Positions 41,666-54,096 of a DNA stretch of 64,000 bases are shown piece by piece; position 1 is the first letter of the stretch; each line of letters starts with the position of its first letter. The notes beneath the pieces were generated by a model. The model ran no database searches and was not told where the DNA came from. It worked only from the letters and a program-made list of their open reading frames with translations. This stretch comes from Shinisaurus crocodilurus (taxonomy: Eukaryota; Chordata; Lepidosauria; Squamata; Shinisauridae): assembly GCA_021292165.1 (NCBI GenBank), contig CM037879.1:264251921-264315920 (forward strand), written 5' to 3'. The position numbers and the translations under genes were made by a program.

Positions 41666-42467
41666 GCACCTTTTCTGCCACACCATCCCTGGACCCTACC
41701 CATCACTGTAGCAGTGCAGTGGTGTAAAACACTGTGAACGGCGGAAGTGGGGTGCCCCAACTCCCAGCAGTATAGGCAGGGACAAAAGGTTGCTCAGGCT
41801 GAACACCAACCCAGCAAGGTAGGCTGCCACCACCCCTTACATCCAACTCAGCCTGAGCCAGGGTCCTCTCAGACCTTACAGGAAACTCCTAGGGCTTATG
41901 AAACAAGGCCCAAACCAAAACCCTCTCTTTCAAAGTCCTAGACCTGAAACCTTAAGCAGTAGCATTAACCAAGAAGAAAGCTCTGGACTTAGTACCAAGT
42001 CTTAATTGGAATAAAGCTCACACATTCAGTTATGGTAGATGGGACATTTATTTACAAAAAGGGAAAGGGAATAACATACAAGGAAACAGCAATTTGGGGA
42101 AATAGCACTTATAAGGCAAAACAACAAAGTTGACTAGACCTGTCTACCAAGGCACAGGTCTTCAATAGTCCAGGACCTCAGAAACCAGCACTCCCAAGCA
42201 AACAAGGGAAAGGGCCAGCCAAAGACAATGGACAGCTACAGCCCCCTGGTTTTATACCCCAAAACCTTTAGCCCAGCTTATGTGATTCCTATTAGCCAAT
42301 CACAAGCTAACTGAAACAGTCTTCTCAGGCTTTCCAGGGGCAGAAAGTTCCCATAGACACTCAGCTGAACTCATTCAGCCCAATTAGTGAGAGTACTGTT
42401 GTGGCCTTGAAGCCCGGAACAGGTCAAGATAACATACACACATGGCCTAACGAATACACGGAATGGA
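41666..42467. other. No gene recognised
   Basis: Unassigned sequence with no repeated element or family-like reading frame that I recognise. Confidence 0.3.
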
Positions 42468-42703
42468 ACTTATTTTTATTTATTATATTTATATCCCACC
42501 TTTTTTCCTGCAAGAAACCCAAGGCGGCTCACATAATCCTTCCTCCTCCTCCTCTCCATCTTATCCTCACAACAGCCCTGTGAGGCAGGTTAGGCTGAGA
42601 GGCAGTGACTGGCCCAAAGTGAGCTTCATGGCCAAGTGGGGACTAGAACCTGGATCTCCCGGGTCCCAGTCCAACACTCTAACCACTACGCCACACTGGC
42701 TCT
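42468..42703 (-). mobile_element. Sauria (ACA) SINE, copy 2
   Basis: Minus strand. The head GAGCCAGTGTGGCGTAGTGG..TTAGAG keeps the A box better than the copy at 28.6 kb. B box GGTTCTAGTCCCC. The body CTCAGCCTAACCTGCCTCAC, AGGGCTGTTGTGAGGATAAG, then GGTGGGATATAAATATAATA..AATAAAAATA tail. A few bases of the CACTGGGTGAC block are missing. tRNA-derived and pol III driven in principle, dependent on a LINE for movement. Confidence 0.86.
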
Positions 42704-43407
42704 GAGAAAAGAAGGAAAATGTATTTCTTGACAAACACCCTCTGCTGTCTTAAAGGTAGAGAAAACCTCTCAGGACTGGAACATGACACCCCTAGATTTA
42801 ATTCCAGCCACTGACTTTTCCAATCAAATACTCAGTTTGTTTGGAGGATGTGTTATTCTAGAGAGCTAATTATATGCTGGGATAAACAGCAAAGCCTACC
42901 CTTTTAAACACAGCTATGAATTGTTATGTTCTAGTAGCTTCATCTTACTTTGTAGTAGTAGTTCATTAGTCACATCATCTCCCCCCCCCCACAGAAATTT
43001 GGTTTTGCAACAGTTGAACAGCACATTTTAGCTGTAATAATGGAAGCATTGACGTCTGACTATGATAAATACCCGCTATCAAATCACATCCCCAGTGGGA
43101 AGTAGTCATAATTCCTCCAAACAAAAGTATTGTGTGAATGGCTGTGCCCAAAATAGCCTATACTGCTGGTAGGATTGTCAAGGTCTCACTAGTAATAGCA
43201 AACCTTGCTGAAGATCCCGCAGGAGTAAACCAAGCTGTAGCTAGCTTTGGATTGCCATAACATGTTATCTGAGAGGCTGCAGGACTTCCTGTTTGACATG
43301 TGTCATAGAACAGATCTTCTCAAACAGAGTGTCTACAGTATTTATTTACTGCTCCCATTTAACATGTATTTAGCACCACTGCCAACAATGTACTGGGTGC
43401 TAGAGTA
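42704..43407. other. No gene recognised
   Basis: Poly-C run at 42980-42989. Otherwise unassigned. Confidence 0.3.
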
Positions 43408-43480
43408 AGAAGATAAGAACATAAGAAGAGCCCTGCTGGATCAGACCAAGGGTCCATCTAGTCCAGCATTGTTCACATAG
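43408..43480 (-). mobile_element. Retroposon 3' fragment (TTCTTATG-tailed family)
   Basis: TAAGAACATAAGAAGAGCCC, TGCTGGATCAGACCAAGGG, CCATCTAGTCCAGCATTG: the best-preserved 3' end of this family here. Confidence 0.7.
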
Positions 43481-44600
43481 TGTTTTGGGCATATGACTGT
43501 GGCAGTGAGGTTCTAGTATCCAAGTGGAGAACATTTAGCTAGTGCTGCTGCATTAGTTCTTTTAATCATTTTCTCCAGATTTTTTTCAGATATTTAATTA
43601 AACAACTGAAAGTCAGTACCCCACACAGTAATTCTGTAAGATACCTGGTTCTATTTAATTATTCTTATAGCATCACATTTGCACAGTGTTTCACATACAT
43701 ATGAAAAGGCCGAGATCCTTGATGAAGACCACACAAGCTGAGCCGCCTAGTCTAAAGATGTATTTGGTTAGGTTAGCGATTTAACAGACTTCACTCCAAC
43801 GCCACTGCAGCTCTGGAGAAGATACTGGTGCTCAGGGGTGTTGCTAGGCACTTAAAAGATTCAGGGCCCAGGCCCATAGGATGTAAATCTGCATATGCTA
43901 ATTTAAATATATATGCAAATTTAGAATAGTTACTTGGATTTATTTAAATTTCACAGAAGGCAAAGCCAGACAATTAATTTTTCATCCAAGTCACTTCAAA
44001 TAAAATAAGCCTAGAAGAAACCTCCCATTAGCAGCAATGGAAAGATTTCTTCTAAGCGTAATTGTCATGCAGGGAAGGATTTGGGTGTGTGTGTGTGTGT
44101 TGCAGCATGTGGGGAAGGGAGGGTTGACCCTTCCCTCTCCAGCGGCAATCCGGCATGAAAACTGCCTCCTGCATGTCAAGCTGAGAAGCAAACCTTCCAC
44201 TGGCACTTAGTGCTCTGGGGAATAGATCCAAAGCTCTGGGAAACAGACTCGGGGGCCAGGCCCTATGTGCCCAGGCCTGGCAGCACCCCTGCTGGTGCTC
44301 TTCTGCCTGATGCTTCTCCTTGCCCTTGCTGCAAACAGTAATTCTGTGTAGTGTTGCTGATGGTTGCCCCCCCTCCACAGCATTGGTTAGCTCTTCTGAC
44401 CGCGGTAGCCATGTGCAAATGTGGGGGTTTCTTGGCAGCCTTTGTTTCTTCTTCTAAGGCATTGGAAGAGGTGCCATGCTAGAACATGCATCCCTGACGC
44501 ATATGCAACATTTGATTTTGCTGCCAGTTGTAAAATCTATCAGGGATGCATTTTTCCAGTGCACTTACCCTAGTAACAGCCGATGTCTGGTTGGAGGTGT
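43481..44600. other. No gene; (GT)n at 44082-44100
   Basis: Apart from the short microsatellite nothing was recognised. Confidence 0.35.
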
Positions 44601-45030
44601 CTGTGGCGTAACCCCACAATTCAGTTCCCTGGTGTATGTCTGCTTTAGTATATTTAGTGAGTATAGAATGTTGAACTGAGTGGGTGTGGTTTGTGATGTC
44701 TTGGAAAGGGTGGGGGGAGGAGTATATAAGGAGTGTTTGAGTGATGTCAGAGTTAGTTAAGGCAGTTAGTGTGTTATGGGAGAGTGTTTGGAGTGTGGGC
44801 TGTGGGGAGAGTTGGGGAGTTAGGTTAGTTGGATTATTCGTGTCTTGTCAGAAGTTTTGAGAGAAATCAGTGCTTATATGAGGAGTGAGGGTATTTAGAA
44901 TTATAGGGACTTAGGTTAATTATAAAGTGTTTGGTGTAGGCAGGTTTAAAGTTATTTTCTGGAACGAAGATTTTGAGAATTAAAATAAACTTATTTTATA
45001 TTGTTTGCTACCCAAATCCTATGTGTCAGC
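44601..45030 (+). other. Possible LTR-like segment (TATA and AATAAA)
   Basis: GGAGTATATAAGGAGTG near 44720 is a good TATA-type promoter and AAAATAAACTTATTTTAT near 44983 a poly-A signal, about 265 bp apart with purine-rich, GTTAG-rich sequence between. TGTGTCA then GCTTGG near 45024 would suit an LTR end plus primer site. No partner, TSD or coding region was found, so this is weak. Confidence 0.3.
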
Positions 45031-45124
45031 TTGGCATTATTAATCTGCATTGCTTTCAAATCTACACACACACCTTTATACCCTCAGTATCATAAATTTA
45101 AAAACAGATAACCAGTATTAAATT

Positions 45125-45198
45125 TAAAATTTAAATTCGGCGGAGGTGACGTCTGTGCAACTAAAATTTAAATTCAGCCCAGGTGACGTCTGTGCAAC
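45125..45198. repeat. Two-copy direct repeat (about 42 bp)
   Basis: AAATTTAAATTC.G..GAGGTGACGTCTGTGCAACTAAA occurs twice in a row at about 45123-45201. Confidence 0.65.
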
Positions 45199-45221
45199 TA
45201 AATCGGCTTTAATCTTAATTA

Positions 45222-45300
45222 CCCGTACATACTCGAGTATAGGCCGACCCAACTATAAGCCGAAGCACCTAATTTCAACCCAAAAAAACTGGGAAAACTT
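45222..45300. mobile_element. MITE fragment with ACTCGAGTATA core
   Basis: CCGTACATACTCGAGTATAG, GCCGACCCAACTATAAGCCG, GGGAAAACTTT. The ACTCGAGTATA..GCCGA motif is one I associate with a widespread vertebrate DNA transposon, but I cannot name it surely. The right arm is missing. Confidence 0.45.
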
Positions 45301-45302
45301 TT

Positions 45303-45344
45303 TATCCTGGAAGACAATCTTACTTGGTCACGAGTGATCGCCTA
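45303..45344 (+). mobile_element. 3' tail of the zinc-finger LINE (18.5 kb family)
   Basis: CCTGGAAGACAATCTTACTT and GGTCACGAGTGATCGCCT match the reverse complement of the LINE 3' end at 18540-18580. Only about 40 bp remain. Confidence 0.65.
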
Positions 45345-46932
45345 CATTACTACATGTGTGTCTGGGTGCACATATGGGATGGGGTTATATATGTCTGTGG
45401 GGAAAGGGTAGGTGTGCTGTGCACGAGAATGAATGGAAGGCTGTGTCTGTAAGGGGGGTGAGGGTGAGGCAAGGAGTGCACCAGCTCTGACCACACCCAC
45501 CACAGGACCCACCCACCTCTGCCTTTGGCCACACCTGCTACCAGCACACGACTCAACCCACCACCCATTGCCACATGCAGCCCTCGGAGGTAAAAAGGGT
45601 GCCTACCCCTCCCTTGAGTGGATGGAAAAATACTGAGCAAACATGCCCTTCTGATGTTTTAATCAAACAACTGCCTGAGTTATATGCCTTTTCTTTCTTT
45701 CTTTTTTATCAGACTTGTATGCCAGGAATAAAATGGGTAGCTAGCTATTTATCAAATATTGTGCACATTAAAAAAAATATTAAAGAAATGTATGTGGAAG
45801 CAGTCCAATCAATTTCCAGTTCAGCCTTACAAGTCAACATGTTTAGGATATGGGTGTTAGAACTGAAATGGGAAGGAATAGAAGGTAATATATGTAGTTC
45901 TGTTTATTCCATGTATTGGTAAATACAAACAAACCATTGGTTTCAAAGTGCTGTGAAACAATTTCAATCCCACTGCAGATGCGTGAATGTTTTGAGTACT
46001 CATGCCAATGTAAGTGAAGCAATAAGGAGTTTCCTCATATTTTTTTTATTCTCTCCAACTAACATACCAAATATCCCACATGCTTGTTAGTTTTATAAGG
46101 CATTTGATTAGAGAAAAGGGAAATGTATTAATTGAACAAGCATGTAAAGCAAGTGTGAGATCACAGATCATTCTTCATAGAATAACCCAGAACATAACAA
46201 AATTAACATCAAGTAATATAATTTCTACTTTTCAAAATATGAAAATATATTGATCAAGCTTTATTTTAAAATACCTTTAATGATACATGGTTTATATTTT
46301 TTGTTTCCTTCATAAACTTTCTCATTTCAGTACATTATAAACTTTACATTGGCAACACAGCCTTATTCTGGAACAATACAGTCATAATGTTTGCCAAATT
46401 ATGATTATCCTGAACACAGCGCTAAGCTCATCAGACCCACTGAAATGAATGGGACGGTGAACGGTTGACTATGTGGATTGCAAATTATTGCTTAGGATAT
46501 TCAACTATAAAAATAGTATTTATTTAGATTTTAAAAATATTCAAGTACCTTTAACTACTATCTTATTCTTGATGTATGATTGACTGACGCATACTTTGAT
46601 ATGAAATATTTACATCATGAATAATATGTACACCATATAAAACACATAATTTGTGAACAACTCCAGATATTCATTGTAAAACAGAATTTTTAAAAAATCA
46701 TTATTTGTTACAGGAATATTCAGTTAAAAGTGCCTAGCATTAAATCAGGGCCACATTCCATATTGTATTACTTGCACAGAGTAACATGTGGCCAAACTCA
46801 ATACTTTCCATTCACAATGAAATTACAAATACAAATGATAGATTTTTAGTATATATTGTAAACTTCTTTAAACCACAATCCTCCCAAACACTTATGAGTC
46901 AAACAGTAATTAAGACTGAAACCACTTTCGTA
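45345..46932. other. No gene recognised; AT-rich
   Basis: A C-rich patch at 45480-45560 and then long AT-rich sequence to 46930. No repeat or reading frame of note. Confidence 0.3.
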
Positions 46933-46934
46933 TA

Positions 46935-47185
46935 CAGTCATGCCTTGGATTGAGAGCATAATTCATTCCGGAAACGTGCTTGTAATCCAAAACACTCTTA
47001 TATCAAAACGAAATCCCCCCAAAAACAATTTGTACACAGATTTTTAATTGAAGCTGTACTACAGTACTTGTATTACAAGGCGTCGCTTGTATATCAAGTA
47101 AAAAATAAATAAATAAATATTTAAAAATTTGCTTGTCTTGCAAAACGCTCTCAAACCAAGTTACTTGCAATCCAAGGTATTACTG
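46935..47185. mobile_element. Mariner/Tc1-like MITE (251 bp)
   Basis: CAGTCATGCCTTGGATTG and inverted CAATCCAAGGTATTACTG are flanked on both sides by TA (46933-46934 and 47186-47187), the Tc1/mariner TSD. Inside are CTTGTAATCCAAAACACTC and GCAAAACGCTCTCAAACCAA arms around an AT-rich centre with AATAAATAAATAAATA. No transposase frame. It lies 66 bp from the provirus start, hence in the region that originally followed the CCDC185-like gene. Confidence 0.85.
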
Positions 47186-47251
47186 TACAGCAATGCAGAG
47201 TTCTACAATATGAACACATTACAGGCAGCCATCTTTTTTTTGGCACAGGAC

Positions 47252-47572
47252 TGTTAGAGACCATGTGAATTCGTACACCCCTGTTCTAATGTTTAGTTAG
47301 GCCTGACTAGAGAATCTTGCACTCTTGTTTTCTGCTTTCTTGCCTTTCTGTAAGAAACTGCTTGCTAAAGTTGCAAAGAAATATGAATTGAAATGTAAGA
47401 GAGAGAAAAGTAAAGTTGCAGGCAGCTTTGTTTACAGCTGCGGGTTGAAGAGGCAAATAATGTGTGTGTACGAAAGACACTGATAAGGGAAAGACAAGGA
47501 ATGTGTGTGTGTGTGTGCGTGCAGTAAGTAAAGAGACAGGCAAAGAGGAGGAGGAGGAGGAGGGGGAGGGAA
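47252..47572 (+). mobile_element. LTR1 (5', truncated)
   Basis: Begins TGTTAGAGACCATGTGAATT and follows LTR3 through the GTGTG run to a GAGGAGGAGG tract, then jumps at about 47572 into internal sequence (GCTGTTGAAACCC, internal equivalent near 55802). The TATA box, R, U5, primer site and gag leader are therefore lost. Confidence 0.82.
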
Positions 47573-48535
47573 GGCTGTTGAAACCCACTTTTGCAGCCGA
47601 GTGAATTTAAAAGACGGCCCTCTTGAGAATGCAGATGACTGTAAAAGCCAAAAACCCTGCCTCCAGAGACCTCAGTGCAAGTGGCAAAAGTGGTTGCCTT
47701 GACAAGGGCACTAGAACTGACTGAAAAGAAAAGAGTCACCATCTACACCGACAGCTACGCATTTAGAGTGGTGCATGCGCATGCCCATGCTCGACTGTGA
47801 GAAAGGGGAAAAAAGAAAAGTGGTAGAAGCAGCCCTCATTCCTTCCAGTGGAATTGCCCGGCAGCAGAGTACCTAGAAGAACAGAAGAAGTTAGCCCTTT
47901 TGCCTGTCAGAACACTGCCCAGGGAGAGGATAGTGTGTCCCTTTGAAATCATGTTTAGAAAGCCCTGGCCAATGGTATCCCAGCTCCGGTAACTGAGTAG
48001 GTAAGAGAGAAACTCATTGCTTCCTATTTGTGTTCAGTGTCTGCTGTTTTGTTTTGCTTTCTCTTCACAAGAATGTAAAAAATGCCCAGCCCATGCACGC
48101 CCCTAGACGGCTGGGAGACTTCATCTTGGTTCAGACATGAAAAGATGAGCCACCAAAAGAAAAGTGAGAAAAGCCGCTTCAAGTGTCGTTAATCAGCTAT
48201 ACTGCAGCAAAAGTGGGGAGGAAAAGAAAGAAAGAAAGTTCCAGCCCCTAAGCAGTAGACTGTGTCTCCTGTAACATCAACTGATCCAGAAGACTTAGAA
48301 CTCAAACTTTTGTTCAAAAAGCAAAAATAATGGGCTGGTGGAAAATATTGGTGCTGTTGGTGCTCCCTGTAAAGGTCGAGACTGTACATCCACACCTGAA
48401 AGCACTGAAGACTGGTAAAGTAGACTAATGACTCCTAGATATGTAGAAAAAGAAAAAGAAATGCAAAAAGAGAAAATTAGGTGAGAACACTCGGGCAGTG
48501 TATATGAGATTGAGTGTTCTCAAAAGGGGGGAGTT
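47573..48535 (+). pseudogene. Provirus internal region 1 (pol/env remnants)
   Basis: Contains remnants in the order RNase H (about 47690-47815, with a TIYTDSY-like active-site block), integrase C-terminal pieces (about 47930-47990 and 48090-48240), and an env signal-peptide start (ATG near 48330). Stops and deletions break every part. It ends in the polypurine tract AAAAGGGGGGAGTT, where the LINE inserted. Gag is missing. Confidence 0.75.
48522..48535 (+). other. Polypurine tract, and left TSD of the nested LINE
   Basis: AAAAGGGGGGAGTT here and AAAAGGAGGGAGTT at 54084-54097 differ by one base. In a retrovirus the polypurine tract primes plus-strand DNA just before the 3' LTR. Here it also served as the LINE target. 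Confidence 0.8.
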
Positions 48536-48693
48536 AGATGAATATAATATTTTATTTACAGTCTACCGACCACACCAATACATAAAACAATACAAACAAG
48601 ATACACCAGCTCTTAATTATACACTCAAATAAAAACTAAGAAAATAAAAACAGAATCAGACAAGCATAGAAGGTCTAGTCACAATAGCGATAT

Positions 48694-51600
48694 TCAAAAA
48701 TTTTGCAACTTTCTAACTGAGCTATTTGAGCCGTCAAGCACAGTGCACAAAAGAAACTCTGAGGATCGTCCAGGGAAAGTCTGGGTGTTTGGATGTATTA
48801 TGTTTTCTCTAGCCCCTCGATAAAAGCTGCAGTTAAAAAGGACATGTGCAACAGTTTCCACCTCCTCATTATCGCAGGGGCAACACCTGTTTTCCATTGG
48901 GATTTTATTATTGAATCTACCATCCAAAAGTTTGGAGGGTAGAACATTAAATCGAGCCAAGGAAAATGCTCTGCTATATTTTGGAATAGACAACCAGTCT
49001 AAGTATATCATCCCATTTGTAGAGTAAAGGTCTGACAGACCCATTGACAAGGGGGAGCATGGGCCCTGAGCTGCTCCATGGAGCTCTTGAAAGTCGATGT
49101 CAATTAATCTTTGCTTAACAAGAAATTTAGCTTTCTCCCAAGGCATGGATAACAAGTAGGAGGGTGACAGCCCGGCTGAGACAACCTTTTTCACCACTGC
49201 TTTGTTCCAAGCAGACACATGGGAATCTAACATCACCTGGAATGCAAAAGAGTTAAGCTTAAGCAGAGAGTAACAGGGAAGCCAAAAGTGAATAGAATGT
49301 ATCCAAGCCATACAGCCGAGAGAATTAAGGCCAGCTTCCAGATAGAGAACAGCACTAGCCACACACTTGGGCATGCGAAATATAGCTCTTAGAAAGTAGA
49401 ACACCTTCAAGAGAGTCTTTAAGGCCAGGAAACCTGATAGGGACTCCGAAAAGAATCTGAGATACTATTTTGGCTTGAAAAACACGGGTAGCAGCTGGAA
49501 TGAAATTCCCACCTTTAGTAAAAAAAGATAATATAGCACCCAAATTTTGTTCAGCTTTAACCTTTGCACGTCTTGCCTGAACTCTCCAGTTTGTCGCCTC
49601 GTGAAACCAAATACCCAGATATTTGTAGGAGTCAACTTGATCAAGCCTGCTATTATCCATGAACCAAGAGTATCTAACCTTCCTCCTTGCAAATATCATA
49701 ACTTTAGATTTGGAGTAGTTAATTGTTAAAAGATTTTTATTACAAAACCGAGCAAATCCAGATAGTAATCGCTTGAGACCTAGCCATGTCTGCGAAATTA
49801 AAACGGCATCATCTGCATAGAGGAGGATAAATATTCTTGTGGAGCAAATCTTAGGAGGGTGGGAGGCTATTGACCGTAGGTTGGTGGGAAGATCAGCCAG
49901 GTACAGATTGAATAAAGTGGGAGCAAGAACACAGCCTTGTCTAACACCACGAGATGAGAAAATCTCCTGAGAGAAATGGCCATAGTTACTACAGTGCACC
50001 TGGGCAGATGTGTTTTGATGTAGGGTACAGATTAGAAACAATGACCTCCTATCAATAGAGAGCTGTTCCAGTTTGCTCCAGAGGAGGTCACGGGATATAG
50101 TATCAAAAGCAGACTTTAGATCAATAAAAGCAGTGAATAATTTGCCTCCTTTTGGGATGGAGTATTTGTGTATTAAATGGGACAGAACCAAACAGTAATC
50201 AAAAGTAGAGTGGCCAGATTAAAACCCAATTTGCTCCTCCCCTAAGACATCATGGTCATTGATTCAGGCTTTCAATTTAAGGCACAAATAATTTGCATAT
50301 ACTTTCCCCACTATAGAAAGCAAGCTTAGAGGCCGATAATTATTTGGATCATCTTTGGGCTCTTTCTTATGTATTGGTATGATAAAAGCCTTTAGCCAGA
50401 CCCCAGGGATTACACCAGATTTGTTTATTAGGGAGAAAAAAGTAGCTAATAGAGGGGCCCACGCCCACCAACTAATGTTACACTTCAAAAGCTCAGACGG
50501 AATACTGTCAGGTCCCGGAGCCTTGCCTGGTTTTAGTTGGAGTAACAGTTCCTCTACACTGCTTGACTCAACTGAAGGCAAGTTGGGGATGTCAGATGTT
50601 AAATGAGAGGTGGAGTTAGAAACAAAAGAAGTGGGGTTATTAAAAATTGAACGAAAATGGTCTTCCCAAACACTAGCTGGGATATGACAATCAGGAGATC
50701 CAGTACTATGACTTAAAGCGCCAGAGACCAATTTCCAAAAGGTTCTGGAGTTACAGGTAAGGGATGCTGAAATTAACATCTGCCAAGATTTTTTAACAGC
50801 CTCTCTTTTTTTCCGTGCCAAGAGATTCTTATATTCTTTCTTTAACTCATAATAGGAATGAGGTACTTGACGTTCGTTGTTCACACAATAGAAATTATAC
50901 ACAGAATGGATTCTGCTCCGAAGACTGGCACTCTCTCCATCAAACCAACTTTTTGAAGGTTTTAAGTGGCTCAAAGAGCAAACAGTAGTTTGAAGATGAG
51001 AGTGCATATTTTTAATTACTGACTCAAAATTTAGGATACCCTCCTCAGGGGAAGAATCAACTGTAATTTGTCTAAGAGCAGCTATTGCGCGAGGGGAGTC
51101 AATAAACCTCTGAAAAGCCTCGACTGTAGACCTGGACCATTTAATCTTTTTGGAGCTACCAGAAATAAAAAGGTTAGAAGAGAGGTGTTGTAAACTTAGC
51201 TTAATAGCACTAGGAATCACAAAGGATAGCTCCAGTGGGAGATGGTCACTATCAGTGCGACGATCAATCACCAATTCTAAAATTACAACACATATTCTCT
51301 AATTCCTTATGAACCAAAAAGTAGTCGACAACACTCGAACCTCTGGAGGAGATAAATGTGTATTCACCCCAAGCATCATTGGCATTAGAACCATTCAGAA
51401 TACACAATTCATATTTTGAAACAAATTGAAGCAGACCAATCCCAGCAGGATTAACATGTCTATCTTTGGAGTGGCGCAAGCTACCCGTATTTTCGCCCAG
51501 ATTGACAGAAGAACAGGAGCCAAGCAAATTGGGATCCTGCGAATGGGACCCAATCCTTGCATTGAAGTCACCCGCAAGAATTGGCAACGCACAGGGAAAT

Positions 51601-52022
51601 TTAGCAAGCAGCTCCATAAAATAGCATTCCACTTTGAGCCAGTTTGCCTTAGCATCCTCCTTACAGGCCACAGGGGCTAGGTACACGTTAAGCAAAAGTA
51701 GTGACAAGTGACAACTGGTGAGCCCTTATTTCCAAAACCAGTGCTGACACAAACAATTAGCAGCTGGGTAGCTCTGTAATTGAAATGTCCAGAGCGGAGG
51801 AGATAAGGAAGCTCAAACCTTGGCTGACCCTGCCCTTCCCTCTAGAGGGAAGAGCAGGCAGACAGAATGTCACAAAACCATTTACATAGATACAATCAGT
51901 GGGCCATGTCTCTTGGAGTAAAATTATATCAAAGCCAGATAGATAAGCCAAGAATTCAAGGTTTCTGTATTTGGATTTCCACCCAGCGATATTCCATGAG
52001 AGAAATTTAATGGGAGAGTGAA
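48694..52022 (-). pseudogene. LINE ORF2 remnant: APE endonuclease, RT, CCHC cluster
   Basis: Blocks in order on the minus strand: 'FLSWNIAGWKSK' and 'FDIILLQETW' (52010-51880, endonuclease), 'PILAGDFNARIGS' (near 51570), 'GSSVVDYFLV' (near 51325), 'KPGKAPGPDSIPSELLK' (near 50500), 'NNYRPLSLLSIVGK' (near 50330), 'FIDLKSAFDTISR' (near 50120), 'SSRGVRQGCVLAP' (near 49940), 'LLYADDAVL' (near 49810), 'VDSYKYLGIWF' and the C-terminal Cys/His cluster 'CCPCDNEEVETVAHVLFNC' (near 48880). Frames change at about 51710, 51270, 50220 and 49380, so it is dead. Confidence 0.8.
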
Positions 52023-52039
52023 GTATCCCTTGACTCTGT

Positions 52040-53720
52040 CAGTCCAAATCAATAGTTTGATTCCGATTGGAAGTCAGATGTAAGCAGGGTTGCAATTGAT
52101 ACTGCTGGGTGGAATCAACCTGTGTTGTACTTTCTTTATAGAGGGCTTCACATATTTCTTGGGCCAGAGTTGTTGTGTACTCAGAGTCAGTAAGAGGAGG
52201 ATCATTACAAACGGAACGTAGATCTATCTCATAGTCACTGCATCCTTCAGTTAATGCTGTTTTCGAGATGAATGAAACAGTTGGGACGTTATGCATAGAA
52301 TCTGAAATTTGGAGGGGAGGGACCTCATCATCCAGTAGCAGCGCACCCTGTATTTGATCATTCGGGTGATTCGACATAGCAGTCCTCCCTAAGGAGGAAA
52401 GGTTATCGGTAGGTGGTGTAGCAACGTCACTTAAGCAGATGGATGTGGGCATCCATATCCCCCTCTGTTTGTATCTCTGGAGCTGTTACATGGTCTGCTG
52501 CTTTACTGTTCTCCTCCTCCTGACACTCACAGTTCTCAATTGTGGCTGTCACTGTACGTAAAGGTTCTGCAGAGGAGCGAGCAGAAGTAATCAATTCCTT
52601 TAGATGGTCAAGCTTTGCAACAAGATCATTCTGTTCAGACTTGGAAAAGGATCTGAAGGAGTTAATGATATGATTTTCCAAGGCCTCCTCAGTTGGCTCC
52701 AGTACAGATTTCAAGGGAGGATGTTTGCAGGAAGGTTTCCTGGGGGAGGTGGAAGATAAGCAGTTTTTTTTAACTCCCAAGGACTTAGAGATAGTAGAGT
52801 TTTGCACACCTGCAGCTGATTCTGAGTTTCTTACAAATAATGGACGAGGAGTTGGATCCCGAAAAACTCTGATTGGGGATATTTGGAGCAAGGAAAGAAA
52901 GTATTTCATTTTTAGCAGCATGCTCGGCAGAGTGGGTTTTTTTGAAGTTGAGCAACACTCTCTTGTAAGTAGGTGGGCTAGGCAGCCATAGCCAAGTCAA
53001 TATGCTGTGGATGAGATCGTAATAATAGGCTCAGGGAGTGGGTTATTGCCCCTCGTGAACCCCATCAGCCATGATTTAACTTGTTTTCAACAATATGTAG
53101 CAAAACTTGAGGTGGTTGAAGAATTCAAGACTGATTTCCTCTGTCTGTGCCTCTGGAAGGTTGTGTCAGACTCCTCTCACGGGTGACTCTTAACAGTTTT
53201 ATCAGCTTTAGCAGTTTTACCAGTTTTACATTCTTCTTTCCTCCCTTGTGCGGGAGGGGGGGGTAGAAAGATTTTATGGGCTGGATAGAGAAGCCACATG
53301 GTTCAGAGAGAAGGCATAAAAAGATTGCCTAAGCTGAGTAAGCTGGTTATCAATTTTAATTAAGTGGTCAAATATTGCTATGACTGTCTGTGCAGTCAAC
53401 AAGCATTGATTGGCAGCAAATTCTAAAGGAGCCTCCCGATGTAGGTGGGCTGTGTCTTCTTTGCTAAGAGGTGGAGAATTCAGTGAAGGAGACTCATCCG
53501 ACTCCAGGAGTGAGTTGTAACGGCCGTCTTGGGTCCCAGGAAATAGGGATTACAGGATCTCTGGGTCTAAAGCTGAGAAGCCATTCGAGGTAAGGAAAGG
53601 GCTTGAGTTACTCACTTTTCCTTTTGAGATCAGCATATCATCAATCCTCGGCTGTTTGGATGCCTTTAGCTGTTGCTGAGTAGCCGGGCTTGTCTTGGTT
53701 CTGGAGTGTTTTTTGCCCAT
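52040..53720 (-). pseudogene. LINE ORF1 remnant
   Basis: Starts MGKKHSRTKTSPATQQQLKA on the minus strand (ATG complement near 53718-53720). Stops at 53550 and continues in other frames (52427-52921, 52039-52452) with Ser/Glu-rich low-complexity protein and a possible helix (TEEALENHIINSFRSFSKSE). Probably the RNA-binding partner protein of the LINE; no recognisable RRM or zinc knuckle was seen. Confidence 0.55.
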
Positions 53721-54096
53721 CCCAAAATAGCGGTTTTTATCAGAAAGATTGTTGTAATAAAACAAACAGTCAAGGCACGGGAAATAATAATTTTAAAAAA
53801 AAACCTTAAAAAGAGAGCTGGTGGGAACTTACTAGCTCCCTCGTTAAGAGAAAGTTTCTCACTATAGTGAAATAATCTTATCTCCACTGGCCCAGCGGCT
53901 GATAAAAAGAATAAAAGTGTAAAAGTTAAAAATAAAGCAAGAATAAAAGATATAAGATGAAATGAAAGAGAATAAAACAAGGATAAGAAGGATAAATAAC
54001 CTTCTGAGGGTAAAATAATTAAGCGGGCAGCGGAGCGGAGATAAAGGCTGGCAGGTCTCATCGCCATATTGTATCCCCGACCAAAAAGGAGGGAGT

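Larger units (their letters stand above)
48538..54083 (-). mobile_element. Near full-length LINE (I/Vingi-like?) nested in the provirus
   Basis: About 5.5 kb on the minus strand: 5' UTR (54083-53720), broken ORF1 (53720 to about 52040), ORF2 with APE endonuclease, RT and a C-terminal CCHC-like cluster (about 52020-48694), then the 3' UTR. A 14-bp TSD (one mismatch) flanks it. Clade not certain: an APE endonuclease with a C-terminal Cys-His cluster and no RNase H seen would suit Vingi or related I-group LINEs known from lizards. Degenerate, not active. Confidence 0.82.
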
